The translations under genes were made by a program, and so were the position numbers. A DNA stretch of 13,148 nt, from positions 1-13,148 of the forward strand of contig JAAFHD010000054.1 in the NCBI GenBank assembly GCA_013298245.1. Reading direction: 5' to 3'. The notes below the pieces were generated by a model. It was not told where the DNA came from and did no database searches. It saw nothing but the letters and a program-made list of their open reading frames with translations. The stretch's first letter is position 1, and each line of letters begins with the position of its first letter. Below are positions 6,990 to 13,148 of the stretch, one piece after another. The stretch comes from Alphaproteobacteria bacterium (GTDB lineage: Bacteria > Pseudomonadota > Alphaproteobacteria > Acetobacterales > Acetobacteraceae).

Positions 6990-7775
6990 CTACTCCTCGA
7001 TGATGGCGACGGCGCGGACCCAGCCGGCCGATGCGCGATGGATCTTCACGGGGAAGGCTGCGACCATGAAGCCGGTGCTGGGCAGGGCTTCGAGGTTCGA
7101 GAGTTTTTCCATGTGGCAATAGCCGATCTCGCGGCCCGCGCGATGGCCCTCCCAGATCAGCGCGGTGTCGCCGGTTTCGGCCACGCGCTTCTTGGTGTGG
7201 CTGAACGGCGCGTCCCAGGACCAACCATCCGTGCCAACGACGCGCACGCCGCGTTCCAGCAGCCACAGCGTTGCTGCCTTGCCCATGCCGCAGCCACTGT
7301 CGATGAAATCATCATGGCCGTAGCGGCTACCGGCGCGGGTGTTGACCACGACGATGTCCAGCGGTGCGAGCGTGTGGCCGATGCGGGAGAGTTCGGCTTC
7401 CACTTCATCAGGCTGCACCACATGGCCATCCGCCTTCGCGCGGAAATCCAGTTTCACACCGCGCTGGAAGCACCAGTCCAGCGGGATTTCGTCGATGCGC
7501 AGGGAAGGCCGCCCGCCTGGCACCAGGCGTTCATCCTGGCGCGAAAAGTAATGATAGGGCGCGTCCATATGCGTGCCGTTATGGGTGCTGATGGTCACGC
7601 GTTCGACGGCCGCGTATTCGCCCTCGGGCAGCGATGAAATGGGTATGCCCATGTAGTCGGCCATGCGCGGCGCGGTCATGTGGTGGTCGTGATATTCGAT
7701 CTGCGGCTCCATGCCCGGCGGGTCGGATTTGATGCCGGCCTTGAGCGTCGCGGAGATGTCGATGATGCGGCGCAT
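6990..7775 (-). CDS. Cyclase family protein (kynurenine formamidase-like hydrolase)
   Basis: A 261-residue metal-dependent hydrolase of the cyclase family (PF04199), which includes bacterial kynurenine formamidase KynB and isatin hydrolase. The signature HxGTHxDxPxH is intact as H65-N-G67-T68-H69-M-D71-A-P73-Y-H75. Its histidines and aspartate bind the catalytic metal. Family members open amide, lactam or similar bonds in cyclic or aromatic carboxylates. ATG 7775 lies 2 bp after the stop of the upstream gene, with GGAG (7782-7785) 6 nt before it. The frame continues far upstream, but that part is antisense or out-of-frame to the fumarylacetoacetase-like gene. No kynurenine pathway gene is nearby, so a KynB role is not supported; the specific substrate is unknown. 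Confidence 0.92.
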   Translation of the reverse strand: MRRIIDISATLKAGIKSDPPGMEPQIEYHDHHMTAPRMADYMGIPISSLPEGEYAAVERVTISTHNGTHMDAPYHYFSRQDERLVPGGRPSLRIDEIPLDWCFQRGVKLDFRAKADGHVVQPDEVEAELSRIGHTLAPLDIVVVNTRAGSRYGHDDFIDSGCGMGKAATLWLLERGVRVVGTDGWSWDAPFSHTKKRVAETGDTALIWEGHRAGREIGYCHMEKLSNLEALPSTGFMVAAFPVKIHRASAGWVRAVAIIEE

Positions 7776-7777
7776 GG

Positions 7778-9049
7778 CTAGCTCCGGTGCGCGGGCAGGA
7801 TGGTGCCGCGGCATTCGCCGAAGCCGATGGGTGTGACGCCTGGTGCGTCGGCGCGCGCGGTGAAGATGACAGTGTCGCCGTCTTCCAGGTAGCGGCGCGT
7901 TTCGCCGTTGGGCAGCGCGATTGGGCCTCGCAGCAGCAGCTCCGCGATGCAGGCTTCCTGCCCGTCGGCTGCGCCGGAAACCGTGCCGCTGCCGAGCAGA
8001 TCGCCAGGCAGCAGGTTGCAGCCGTTGGAAGTGTGGTGCGCGACCATCTGCGCCAGCGACCAGTACATCTCTGCGAGCGGTGCTTCGGTCACGACATGTG
8101 GTGCGATGCCGCTGGCCGCCATGCGTGGTGTCAGGATGGCTGCGCGCATTGTCACGCGCAGCGCGTCGTGGCGCGGTGTGTCGAGGTGCGCGGGGCATGC
8201 AGGGTCGCTGGGCAGGCGCGGCGGCAACGGCGCCATGAAGGGGGCCATTGCGTCCATCGTGACCACCCAGGGCGACACGCTGGTCAGCAGTGACTTGCCC
8301 AGGAACGGGCCCAGCGGCGGCATTTCGTAGCGCTGAACATCGCGCACGGACCAGTCGTTCAGCAGGCCCACGCCGAAGATGCGGCGATCGGCGCGGGTGA
8401 TCGGCGTGGGGTCGCCCAGCGCGTTTTCCTCGGCGATCCAGATCGCCATTTCCAGTTCGAAATCCATCGCCTGCGTGGGGGCGAAGATGATGCCGTTCTC
8501 CTGCGGGTATTGCCCCCAGGGGCGGCGCACATCCGTGCCCGATGCGCGCACCGATGATGCGCGCGAGTGATACGCTACCGGCAGGTGGTGAAAGGCTTGC
8601 GGCAGGGGGTTGTCCGGGTTGCGGGCACGGCCCAGGCGCGCGCAATGCGGCCGGCTTGCCATGAAGTCCGAGAAATTCCGCACCTCCACCGGCAGATGTA
8701 TGGCAAGGCTGGCGCGGTCGTGCAGCAGTTCTGGTGCGGGCGCGGCGCCTTCCGCCAACAGCGCGGAAAGCTGCGCGCGCAATTCGGCGCTGGCGTCCCG
8801 ACCCATCGCCATCAGCCCGTTCAGCGTGGGTTGTGCGGCGGCTTGTGCGGCGACGCCGCGCACGCGCCCGGCAGCCAGGGCGGCTGCGATGTCCAGCACC
8901 TTGTCGCCGATCGCGACACCGCCGCGCGGTGCGTCGCCGCCCGCGCTGAACACCCCGAAGGGCAGGTTCTGGATGGGAAAGTCATGACCAGGCGCATTGG
9001 CGCTGGCGACCCAGCTGCGCAGACCCGGCGCGTGTGTGTCGTGCGACAT
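7778..9049 (-). CDS. fahA: Fumarylacetoacetase-like hydrolase (FahA family)
   Basis: A 423-residue protein matching full-length fumarylacetoacetase, with an N-terminal domain of about 120 residues and the catalytic FAH fold. By analogy with mammalian FAH the calcium site is kept: D128, E198 and E200 (DFELE) and D232 (NDW). So are the catalytic H135, Y160, R236, Q239 and K252 (LGPFLGKS). FAH cleaves a carbon-carbon bond of fumarylacetoacetate at the end of tyrosine/homogentisate breakdown. Two differences stand out: the tyrosine expected at position 130 is Met, and the segment after H135 (CARLGRARN) departs from the usual ATNVGIMFR. Homogentisate genes (hmgA, maiA) are absent nearby. ATG 9049 is given as the start. 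A TTG at 9052, one codon earlier, is better spaced (8 nt) from the AGGAA at 9061-9065. It is the first gene of a three-gene operon. Confidence 0.9.
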   Translation of the reverse strand: MSHDTHAPGLRSWVASANAPGHDFPIQNLPFGVFSAGGDAPRGGVAIGDKVLDIAAALAAGRVRGVAAQAAAQPTLNGLMAMGRDASAELRAQLSALLAEGAAPAPELLHDRASLAIHLPVEVRNFSDFMASRPHCARLGRARNPDNPLPQAFHHLPVAYHSRASSVRASGTDVRRPWGQYPQENGIIFAPTQAMDFELEMAIWIAEENALGDPTPITRADRRIFGVGLLNDWSVRDVQRYEMPPLGPFLGKSLLTSVSPWVVTMDAMAPFMAPLPPRLPSDPACPAHLDTPRHDALRVTMRAAILTPRMAASGIAPHVVTEAPLAEMYWSLAQMVAHHTSNGCNLLPGDLLGSGTVSGAADGQEACIAELLLRGPIALPNGETRRYLEDGDTVIFTARADAPGVTPIGFGECRGTILPAHRS

Positions 9050-9090
9050 CAAGATTGTGTTTCCTGCACGTTGTCCTCGGGTGGAGCATT

Positions 9091-9109
9091 ATCGTCCTTG
9101 ATCCACGAT
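9091..9109. promoter_or_regulatory. Inverted repeat, candidate GntR-family operator
   Basis: ATCGT (9091-9095) and ACGAT (9105-9109) form an inverted repeat with a 9-bp centre. The centre contains the likely -35 hexamer of the regulator promoter. This position fits autorepression and repression of the divergent operon. It is not a textbook FadR-type site, so the operator call is inference. Confidence 0.3.
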
Positions 9110-9126
9110 GCAACTGAAAATATATT
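9098..9126 (+). promoter_or_regulatory. Sigma70-like promoter for the GntR regulator
   Basis: TTGATC (9098-9103), a 17-bp spacer and TATATT (9121-9126) give a good -35/-10 pair in otherwise GC-rich DNA. Transcription would begin near 9133, only about 3 nt before the ATG at 9136. This implies a leaderless or nearly leaderless mRNA and rules against the TTG at 9127 as start. Confidence 0.55.
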
Positions 9127-9147
9127 TTGCCAAGCATGCTCGATGAA
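9119..9147 (-). promoter_or_regulatory. Possible promoter for the fahA-like operon
   Basis: The palindrome AAAATATATTTT (9117-9128) also offers TATATT on the minus strand (9124-9119). A weak TTCATC lies 17 bp upstream at 9147-9142. The predicted start near 9112 would leave a leader of about 60 nt before the fahA-like gene. The two promoters would share one AT-rich core. Confidence 0.3.
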
Positions 9148-9816
9148 AACCCCTCAGGCGACAGTCCCACGCTGGCCGACGTGGCGGCGCGGCGCCTGCG
9201 CGGGGAAATCCTCGCGGGCAGTCTCGCACCCGCCGAACGCCTGCGCCTCCGCGCGCTGTCGCAGCGCTTCGGCATCGGCGCCACGCCGCTGCGCGAGGCG
9301 CTGGCGCGACTGACCGCCGAGGGCTTCGTCGTGGCCGAGGGGCAGCGCGGCTTTTCCGTGCCGCCGATCACGCGGGCGCATCTGGCGGACATTACCGCAA
9401 GCCGCCAGATCGCCGAGGCGGAGGCACTCAGGCTTGCGATGCGCCACGGCGATGCGGGCTGGGAAGACGGCATCGTCTCGGCACTCGCCCTGCTGCGCGC
9501 GGAAGTGAAGCGCCGGCGGGCGGACAGCGCATGGCTCGATGCGTATGAGGTGAAGCACCACGCCTTCCATCGCGCGTTGATCGCGGCTTGCCCCTGGCCC
9601 AGCCTGCGCGGCTTCTGCGACGAACTCTATATGCAGAAAACGCGCTATCGGCGCGTGCTGAAGGGCGCCACACGCAACTGGGCAGCGATGCTGCGCGAAC
9701 ACGAGGAGCTGGCGCGGCTGGTACTCGCACGCGCCCCGCAACCCGCCACAGCCGCACTACAGCGGCATATCGGCGCCACCGCGGACGCGGTGCTGCGAAT
9801 GTTGGCGAAGGGCTGA
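9136..9816 (+). CDS. GntR family regulator with FCD ligand-binding domain (FadR subfamily)
   Basis: A 226-residue DNA-binding repressor or activator. Residues about 10-75 form the winged helix-turn-helix (GIGATPLREALARLTAEGFV is the typical recognition-helix stretch). Residues about 84-222 form the all-helical FCD domain, which binds small organic acids, often with a metal. H145, H189 and H211 sit where FCD metal ligands are expected. ATG 9136 is chosen because it lies just after the predicted transcription start and no Shine-Dalgarno sequence precedes it. It is divergent from the fahA-like/cyclase/Bug operon and 41 bp upstream of the aldehyde dehydrogenase, the classic position of a local catabolic regulator. 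The effector is probably a substrate or intermediate of one of those operons. Confidence 0.92.
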   Translation: MLDENPSGDSPTLADVAARRLRGEILAGSLAPAERLRLRALSQRFGIGATPLREALARLTAEGFVVAEGQRGFSVPPITRAHLADITASRQIAEAEALRLAMRHGDAGWEDGIVSALALLRAEVKRRRADSAWLDAYEVKHHAFHRALIAACPWPSLRGFCDELYMQKTRYRRVLKGATRNWAAMLREHEELARLVLARAPQPATAALQRHIGATADAVLRMLAKG

Positions 9817-9842
9817 ACAGGGGCGTAGGCTGGCCCATCCAC

Positions 9843-9851
9843 GAGGGAGAG
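9843..9851 (+). promoter_or_regulatory. Ribosome binding site of the aldehyde dehydrogenase
   Basis: GAGGGAGAG lies 6 nt upstream of the ATG at 9858. It is the strongest Shine-Dalgarno sequence seen in the window and fixes this start against the long upstream extension of the frame. Confidence 0.75.
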
Positions 9852-9857
9852 AAGCCC

Positions 9858-11336
9858 ATGCTCGATGTTATCGCGACCTTGCCCTTGAAGGACGCATCGC
9901 TACTGCGCCAGGCCAACTGCATCGATGGCGCCTGGGTGCAGGCCGATGACGGCGCCGCACTCGCCGTGCGCAACCCCGCAACTGGGGAGGTGATCGGCCA
10001 TGTGCCGGCGATGGGTGCGGCCGAGACACGGCGCGCCATTGAAGCCGCGCAAAAGGCCTTCGCAGGTTGGCGCGCGATGCTGGCGAAGGACCGCGCCGCC
10101 ATCCTGCGCCGCATGGCGGAACTGATGCACGCCAACGCCGATGACCTGGCGGCCATCATGACCGCCGAACAGGGCAAGCCGCTGGCCGAAGCGAAGGGCG
10201 AGGTGGTGTATTCCGCCTCCTTCCTGGAATGGTTCGCGGAGGAAGCGCGGCGTGTGTATGGCGACACCATTCCGCAGAACGCGCCGGGCCGGCGCATCCT
10301 GGTGATGAAGGAACCGATCGGCGTTTTCGCCGCGATCACGCCATGGAATTTTCCGTCCGCGATGATCACGCGCAAGGCAGGACCGGGCTGGGCCGCGGGT
10401 TGCACGGGCGTGATTCGGCCCGCGTCGCAAACGCCGTTTTCCGCGCTGGCACTGGCCGTCATCGCGGAGCGTGCGGGCATGCCGAAGGGCGTGTGCAATG
10501 TCATCACCGGGCCTTCGGGGCCGACGGGTGGCGAGCTGACGGCGAACCCGCTGGTGCGGAAATTGTCCTTCACCGGCAGCACCGAGGTGGGGCGGATTCT
10601 GCTGCGGCAATGCGCCGACACGATCAAGAAGACCAGCATGGAACTGGGTGGCAATGCGCCCTTCATCGTGTTCGACGATGCCGATCTGGACGCGGCCGTG
10701 CAGGGTGCGATGGCCAGCAAGTATCGCAACACCGGGCAGACCTGCGTGTGCGCCAACCGCATCCTGGTGCAGGCGGGCGTGTATGACGCGTTTGCCGAGA
10801 AACTGGCGGCAGCGGTGGCGAAGCTCCAGGTGGGCAACGGGATGGAACCCGGCGTCACGCAAGGTCCGCTGATCAATGCGGCGGCGGTCGCGAAGGTGGA
10901 AGAGCACATCGCCGATGCGGTGGCGCATGGCGCAAAGGTGGTGACCGGCGGCAAGCGGCATGCGCGCGGCGGCAACTTCTTTGAACCGACGATTTTAAAC
11001 CACGTGCCGCCGACGGCGCTGATCTTCCGCGAAGAGACCTTTGGCCCCGTGGCACCGTTGATCCGTTTCGAGACGGAGGCCGATGGCGTGCGCCTGGCCA
11101 ATGACAGCGAGTTCGGCCTGGCCGCGTATTTCTACGCGCGCGATGTGGGCCGCATCTTTCGCGTGGCGGAGGCGATCGAGGCCGGCATCATCGGCATCAA
11201 CGAAGGCATCATCTCCACCGCCGAAGCGCCCTTCGGTGGCGTGAAGCAATCGGGGCTGGGGCGCGAGGGCAGCAAGTACGGCATCGACGACTATCTGGAG
11301 GTGAAATACCTCGCACTCGGTGGGCTCGGTGCGTGA
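9858..11336 (+). CDS. NAD(P)-dependent aldehyde dehydrogenase, succinate-semialdehyde dehydrogenase-like
   Basis: A 492-residue enzyme of the ALDH superfamily, closest to the GabD (succinate-semialdehyde dehydrogenase) group, oxidising an aldehyde to its acid in the cytoplasm. Visible active-site parts are N164 in TPWNFP, the coenzyme loop FTGSTEVGR (238-246), the general base E262 in MELGGNAP and the nucleophile C296 in NTGQTCVCANR. The C296-x-C298 pair is typical of the GabD group. The coenzyme-binding lysine normally found in the V-[IL]-K-P-A motif is arginine here (R187 in VIRPASQTP). Length matches the family. A strong ribosome binding site precedes the ATG. The TGA overlaps the GTG start of the MaoC-like gene (GTGA), so the two are probably translated together, downstream of the GntR gene. 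The true aldehyde substrate may not be succinate semialdehyde. Confidence 0.92.
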   Translation: MLDVIATLPLKDASLLRQANCIDGAWVQADDGAALAVRNPATGEVIGHVPAMGAAETRRAIEAAQKAFAGWRAMLAKDRAAILRRMAELMHANADDLAAIMTAEQGKPLAEAKGEVVYSASFLEWFAEEARRVYGDTIPQNAPGRRILVMKEPIGVFAAITPWNFPSAMITRKAGPGWAAGCTGVIRPASQTPFSALALAVIAERAGMPKGVCNVITGPSGPTGGELTANPLVRKLSFTGSTEVGRILLRQCADTIKKTSMELGGNAPFIVFDDADLDAAVQGAMASKYRNTGQTCVCANRILVQAGVYDAFAEKLAAAVAKLQVGNGMEPGVTQGPLINAAAVAKVEEHIADAVAHGAKVVTGGKRHARGGNFFEPTILNHVPPTALIFREETFGPVAPLIRFETEADGVRLANDSEFGLAAYFYARDVGRIFRVAEAIEAGIIGINEGIISTAEAPFGGVKQSGLGREGSKYGIDDYLEVKYLALGGLGA

Positions 11337-11791
11337 AGCTGTATCTGGAAGACCTGTCCGTCGGCCAGGTTTTCCACGCCGGCCCGCAAACCCTGACGGC
11401 GGAGGCGATCATCGCCTTCGCGCGCGAGTTTGACCCGCAACCCTTCCACACTGATCCCGTCGCGGCCGCCGCGCACCCGGTTTTCCACGGCCATTGCGCG
11501 TCAGGCTGGCACACCGCGGCGCTGACCATGCGAATGCTGGTGCAAGCCGTCGGTGATCTGGGTTGGGGCGTCGTTGGTGGTGGTGGCAGCGACCTGTCGT
11601 GGCTGCGCCCGGTGCGCCCCAGCGATGCACTACGCGTGGAGGTGAAGGTGCTCGAACTCATTCCCTCCCGCTCGCGCGCCGATCGCGGCACGGCGGTGAT
11701 CCGCAGCCGCACGCTGAACCAGCGCGATGAAGAGGTGCAGGTCTTCACCTCGCGTCTGGTTGTCCCGCGCCGGCCGCATGGCGCGGGCTGA
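11333..11791 (+). CDS. MaoC family dehydratase (hot-dog fold)
   Basis: A 152-residue single-domain MaoC-like protein, a family that includes (R)-specific enoyl-CoA hydratases. The segment FAREFDPQPFHTDP holds D34 and H39, matching the catalytic Asp/His pair of the hydratase hot-dog fold. It is followed by HGHCASGWHTAALTMRM, typical of this branch. The start is GTG 11333, overlapping the aldehyde dehydrogenase stop by 4 bp. No better start exists without losing the conserved N-terminal LEDLSVGQVF. Coupling to an aldehyde dehydrogenase suggests hydration of an unsaturated acyl-CoA or thioester in the same catabolic route. The substrate is not predictable. Confidence 0.9.
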   Translation: MKLYLEDLSVGQVFHAGPQTLTAEAIIAFAREFDPQPFHTDPVAAAAHPVFHGHCASGWHTAALTMRMLVQAVGDLGWGVVGGGGSDLSWLRPVRPSDALRVEVKVLELIPSRSRADRGTAVIRSRTLNQRDEEVQVFTSRLVVPRRPHGAG

Positions 11792-11801
11792 CGCGCGCGC
11801 C

Positions 11802-11807
11802 TATATC
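11802..11807 (+). promoter_or_regulatory. Possible -10 element just upstream of glutathione reductase
   Basis: TATATC ends 7 nt before the gor ATG in the 23-bp gap after the MaoC-like gene. No Shine-Dalgarno sequence is present and no good -35 is visible at 17 bp. A leaderless gor transcript is possible but weakly supported. Confidence 0.2.
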
Positions 11808-11814
11808 TTCGCGC

Positions 11815-13148
11815 ATGGCACATGATTTTGATCTCTTCGTGATGGGTGGCGGTTCGGCAGGTGTGCGCATGGCGCGCATCGCCGCGGGCCATGGCGCGCG
11901 CGTGGGTGTCGCGGAAGAACGCTTCTGGGGCGGCACCTGCGTCAATGTCGGCTGCGTGCCGAAGAAGCTCATGGTCAACGCCGCCGAATACGGCATGCAC
12001 GCAGAGGACGCCGCTGCCTTCGGTTGGGACATTTCGGTGCACGGCCATGACTGGGCCAAGCTGGCCGCCGCGCGCGATGTGGAAGTGACGCGGCTGTCTG
12101 GCATTTACGGCCGGCTGTTGGCGGGCGCGGGTGTGACCAGTTTCGACGCGCGCGCGACCTTTGTGGATGCACATACGCTGGACGTCGGTGGCCAGCGCGT
12201 GACGGCCGAACGCATCGCCATCGCGGTGGGTGGGCGCGCGACAAAGCTTGATATTCCTGGCGCCGAATACGGCTTCATCTCCGACGACCTGTTCACGCTG
12301 AAGGCGCTGCCCAAGCGCGTCGCCGTGCTGGGTGCGGGCTATATCGCGCTAGAATTCGCATGCCTGCTGCATGGCCTCGGCGCGCAGGTGGAGGTGTTCC
12401 ATCGCAGCACGCAGGTGCTGCGCGGCTTCGACCAGGATGTGCAGCTGGCGGTGACCGAAGCGATCCAGGCGCAAGGCATCCGCATGGAAGGCGGCGTGAA
12501 CGCCACACGCATAGCGAAGCTGCCGGACGGCCTGGTGCTGCATCTGTCCAATGGCGGCATGCGCGATGTGGATGCGGTGTTCTTCTGCACCGGGCGCGTG
12601 CCGAACACAGCGGCACTGGGGTTGGATCGCGCGGGCGTGGCGGTCGCGCCGGGCGGCGCCATTCCTGTGGATGACGAACACACGACGAATCTGCCGCATA
12701 TTTTCGCGCTGGGCGATGTGACCGACCGCCTGAACCTGACGCCGATGGCGACCGCCGTTGGCCATGCGCTGGCCGATACGCTGTTCGGCGGCGCCGCACG
12801 GCGCGCCAGCTATGAGAATGTGCCGACCGCCGTCTTCACCAGCCCTCCCATCGCGACCGTCGGCCTGACGGAAGAACAAGCCGCCGCGCGCGGCCCGACC
12901 GACATCTACGTCACGCGCTTCACGCCGATGCGCCACACCATGACCAAGCGCGAGGGCCGTCGCACGCTGATGAAGCTGGTGGTCGATCAGGCCACGCAAC
13001 GCATCCTGGGCGCGCATATGCTGGGCGAGGATGCGGCCGAGATCATGCAGGGCATCGGCATCGCCGTGGTGATGGGTGCGACCAAGCAGGATTTCGACCG
13101 CACCATCGGTATTCACCCGACGGCCGCCGAGGAATTCGTCACATTGCG
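11815..13148 (+). CDS. gor: Glutathione-disulfide reductase, truncated at the right edge
   Basis: 444 residues are visible of a protein that is usually about 450-465 long, so only the last few residues are cut off by the window edge. It reduces glutathione disulfide with NADPH and is FAD-dependent, homodimeric and cytoplasmic. GGGSAG (11-16) binds FAD. GGTCVNVGCVPKK carries the redox disulfide C42/C47. GAGYIALEFA is the NADPH-binding loop, and the following HRSTQVLRGFD has the arginines typical of NADPH preference. ALGDVTDRLNLTPMA is the second FAD motif. HPTAAEE (H434, E439) is the catalytic acid/base that acts across the dimer. GGTCVNVGCVPKK and the arginines favour Gor over dihydrolipoamide or mercuric reductase. 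It lies 23 bp after the MaoC-like gene; a functional link to it is not evident. Confidence 0.93.
   Translation, partial: MAHDFDLFVMGGGSAGVRMARIAAGHGARVGVAEERFWGGTCVNVGCVPKKLMVNAAEYGMHAEDAAAFGWDISVHGHDWAKLAAARDVEVTRLSGIYGRLLAGAGVTSFDARATFVDAHTLDVGGQRVTAERIAIAVGGRATKLDIPGAEYGFISDDLFTLKALPKRVAVLGAGYIALEFACLLHGLGAQVEVFHRSTQVLRGFDQDVQLAVTEAIQAQGIRMEGGVNATRIAKLPDGLVLHLSNGGMRDVDAVFFCTGRVPNTAALGLDRAGVAVAPGGAIPVDDEHTTNLPHIFALGDVTDRLNLTPMATAVGHALADTLFGGAARRASYENVPTAVFTSPPIATVGLTEEQAAARGPTDIYVTRFTPMRHTMTKREGRRTLMKLVVDQATQRILGAHMLGEDAAEIMQGIGIAVVMGATKQDFDRTIGIHPTAAEEFVTL

Noticed and set aside
7776..8645. Upstream extension of the cyclase frame
   Set aside because: It lies in another frame of the fahA-like gene and shows low-complexity composition. 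The start at 7775 has a good ribosome binding site.
9127..9135. TTG start giving a 229-residue GntR protein
   Set aside because: It lies inside and just after the predicted -10 box, upstream of the expected transcription start, and has no ribosome binding site.
11571..11587. GGT triplet run as a repeat element
   Set aside because: It encodes a short Gly-rich loop in the MaoC-like protein and is too short to be a meaningful repeat.
12349..13116. 255-residue minus-strand open frame
   Set aside because: It is a shadow of glutathione reductase, with His/Arg/Gln-rich composition and no motif.

Overview
The window is a very gene-dense, high-GC stretch with strong G/C preference at third codon positions. 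It holds a Bug-type (TctC-like) solute-binding protein, an FCD-type GntR regulator and many 1-4 bp gene overlaps. This fits a soil or plant-associated proteobacterium. The style suggests an alphaproteobacterium, perhaps Acetobacteraceae such as Roseomonas, but that is inference only. There are no RNA genes, CRISPR arrays, insertion sequences or gene-free stretches over 100 bp.

Region A (1-1108, minus strand): an ArgE/DapE-like M20 metallopeptidase. Its stop overlaps, by ATGA, the start of a further minus-strand gene that leaves the window after six codons.

Region B (1154-6045, plus strand): a five-gene operon with overlapping junctions throughout. It encodes a threonine-synthase-like PLP enzyme, an M81 (MlrC-like) metallohydrolase, a D-serine dehydratase/D-threonine aldolase-like PLP enzyme, a small HdrC-like 4Fe-4S protein and an HdrB-like CCG-domain protein. 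Regions A and B diverge across only 45 bp, which carry a small inverted repeat. Together they look like an amino-acid-derivative catabolic locus: hydrolases expose an amino acid, two PLP enzymes of different fold types process it, and a two-subunit iron-sulfur module handles electrons. This combination is the most interesting part of the window. I do not recognise it as a described pathway.

Region C (6046-9049, minus strand): an operon of a fumarylacetoacetase-like hydrolase, a kynurenine-formamidase-like cyclase family protein and a Bug periplasmic binding protein. It looks like an uptake-plus-hydrolysis unit for an organic acid. Its stop directly abuts that of region B.

Region D (9136-13148, plus strand): a divergent FCD/GntR regulator, a succinate-semialdehyde-dehydrogenase-like aldehyde dehydrogenase, a MaoC-like hydratase and glutathione reductase, which the window edge cuts just short of its end. 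The 86 bp between regions C and D hold a good sigma70-like promoter and a candidate operator. The regulator probably controls region C and/or its downstream genes.
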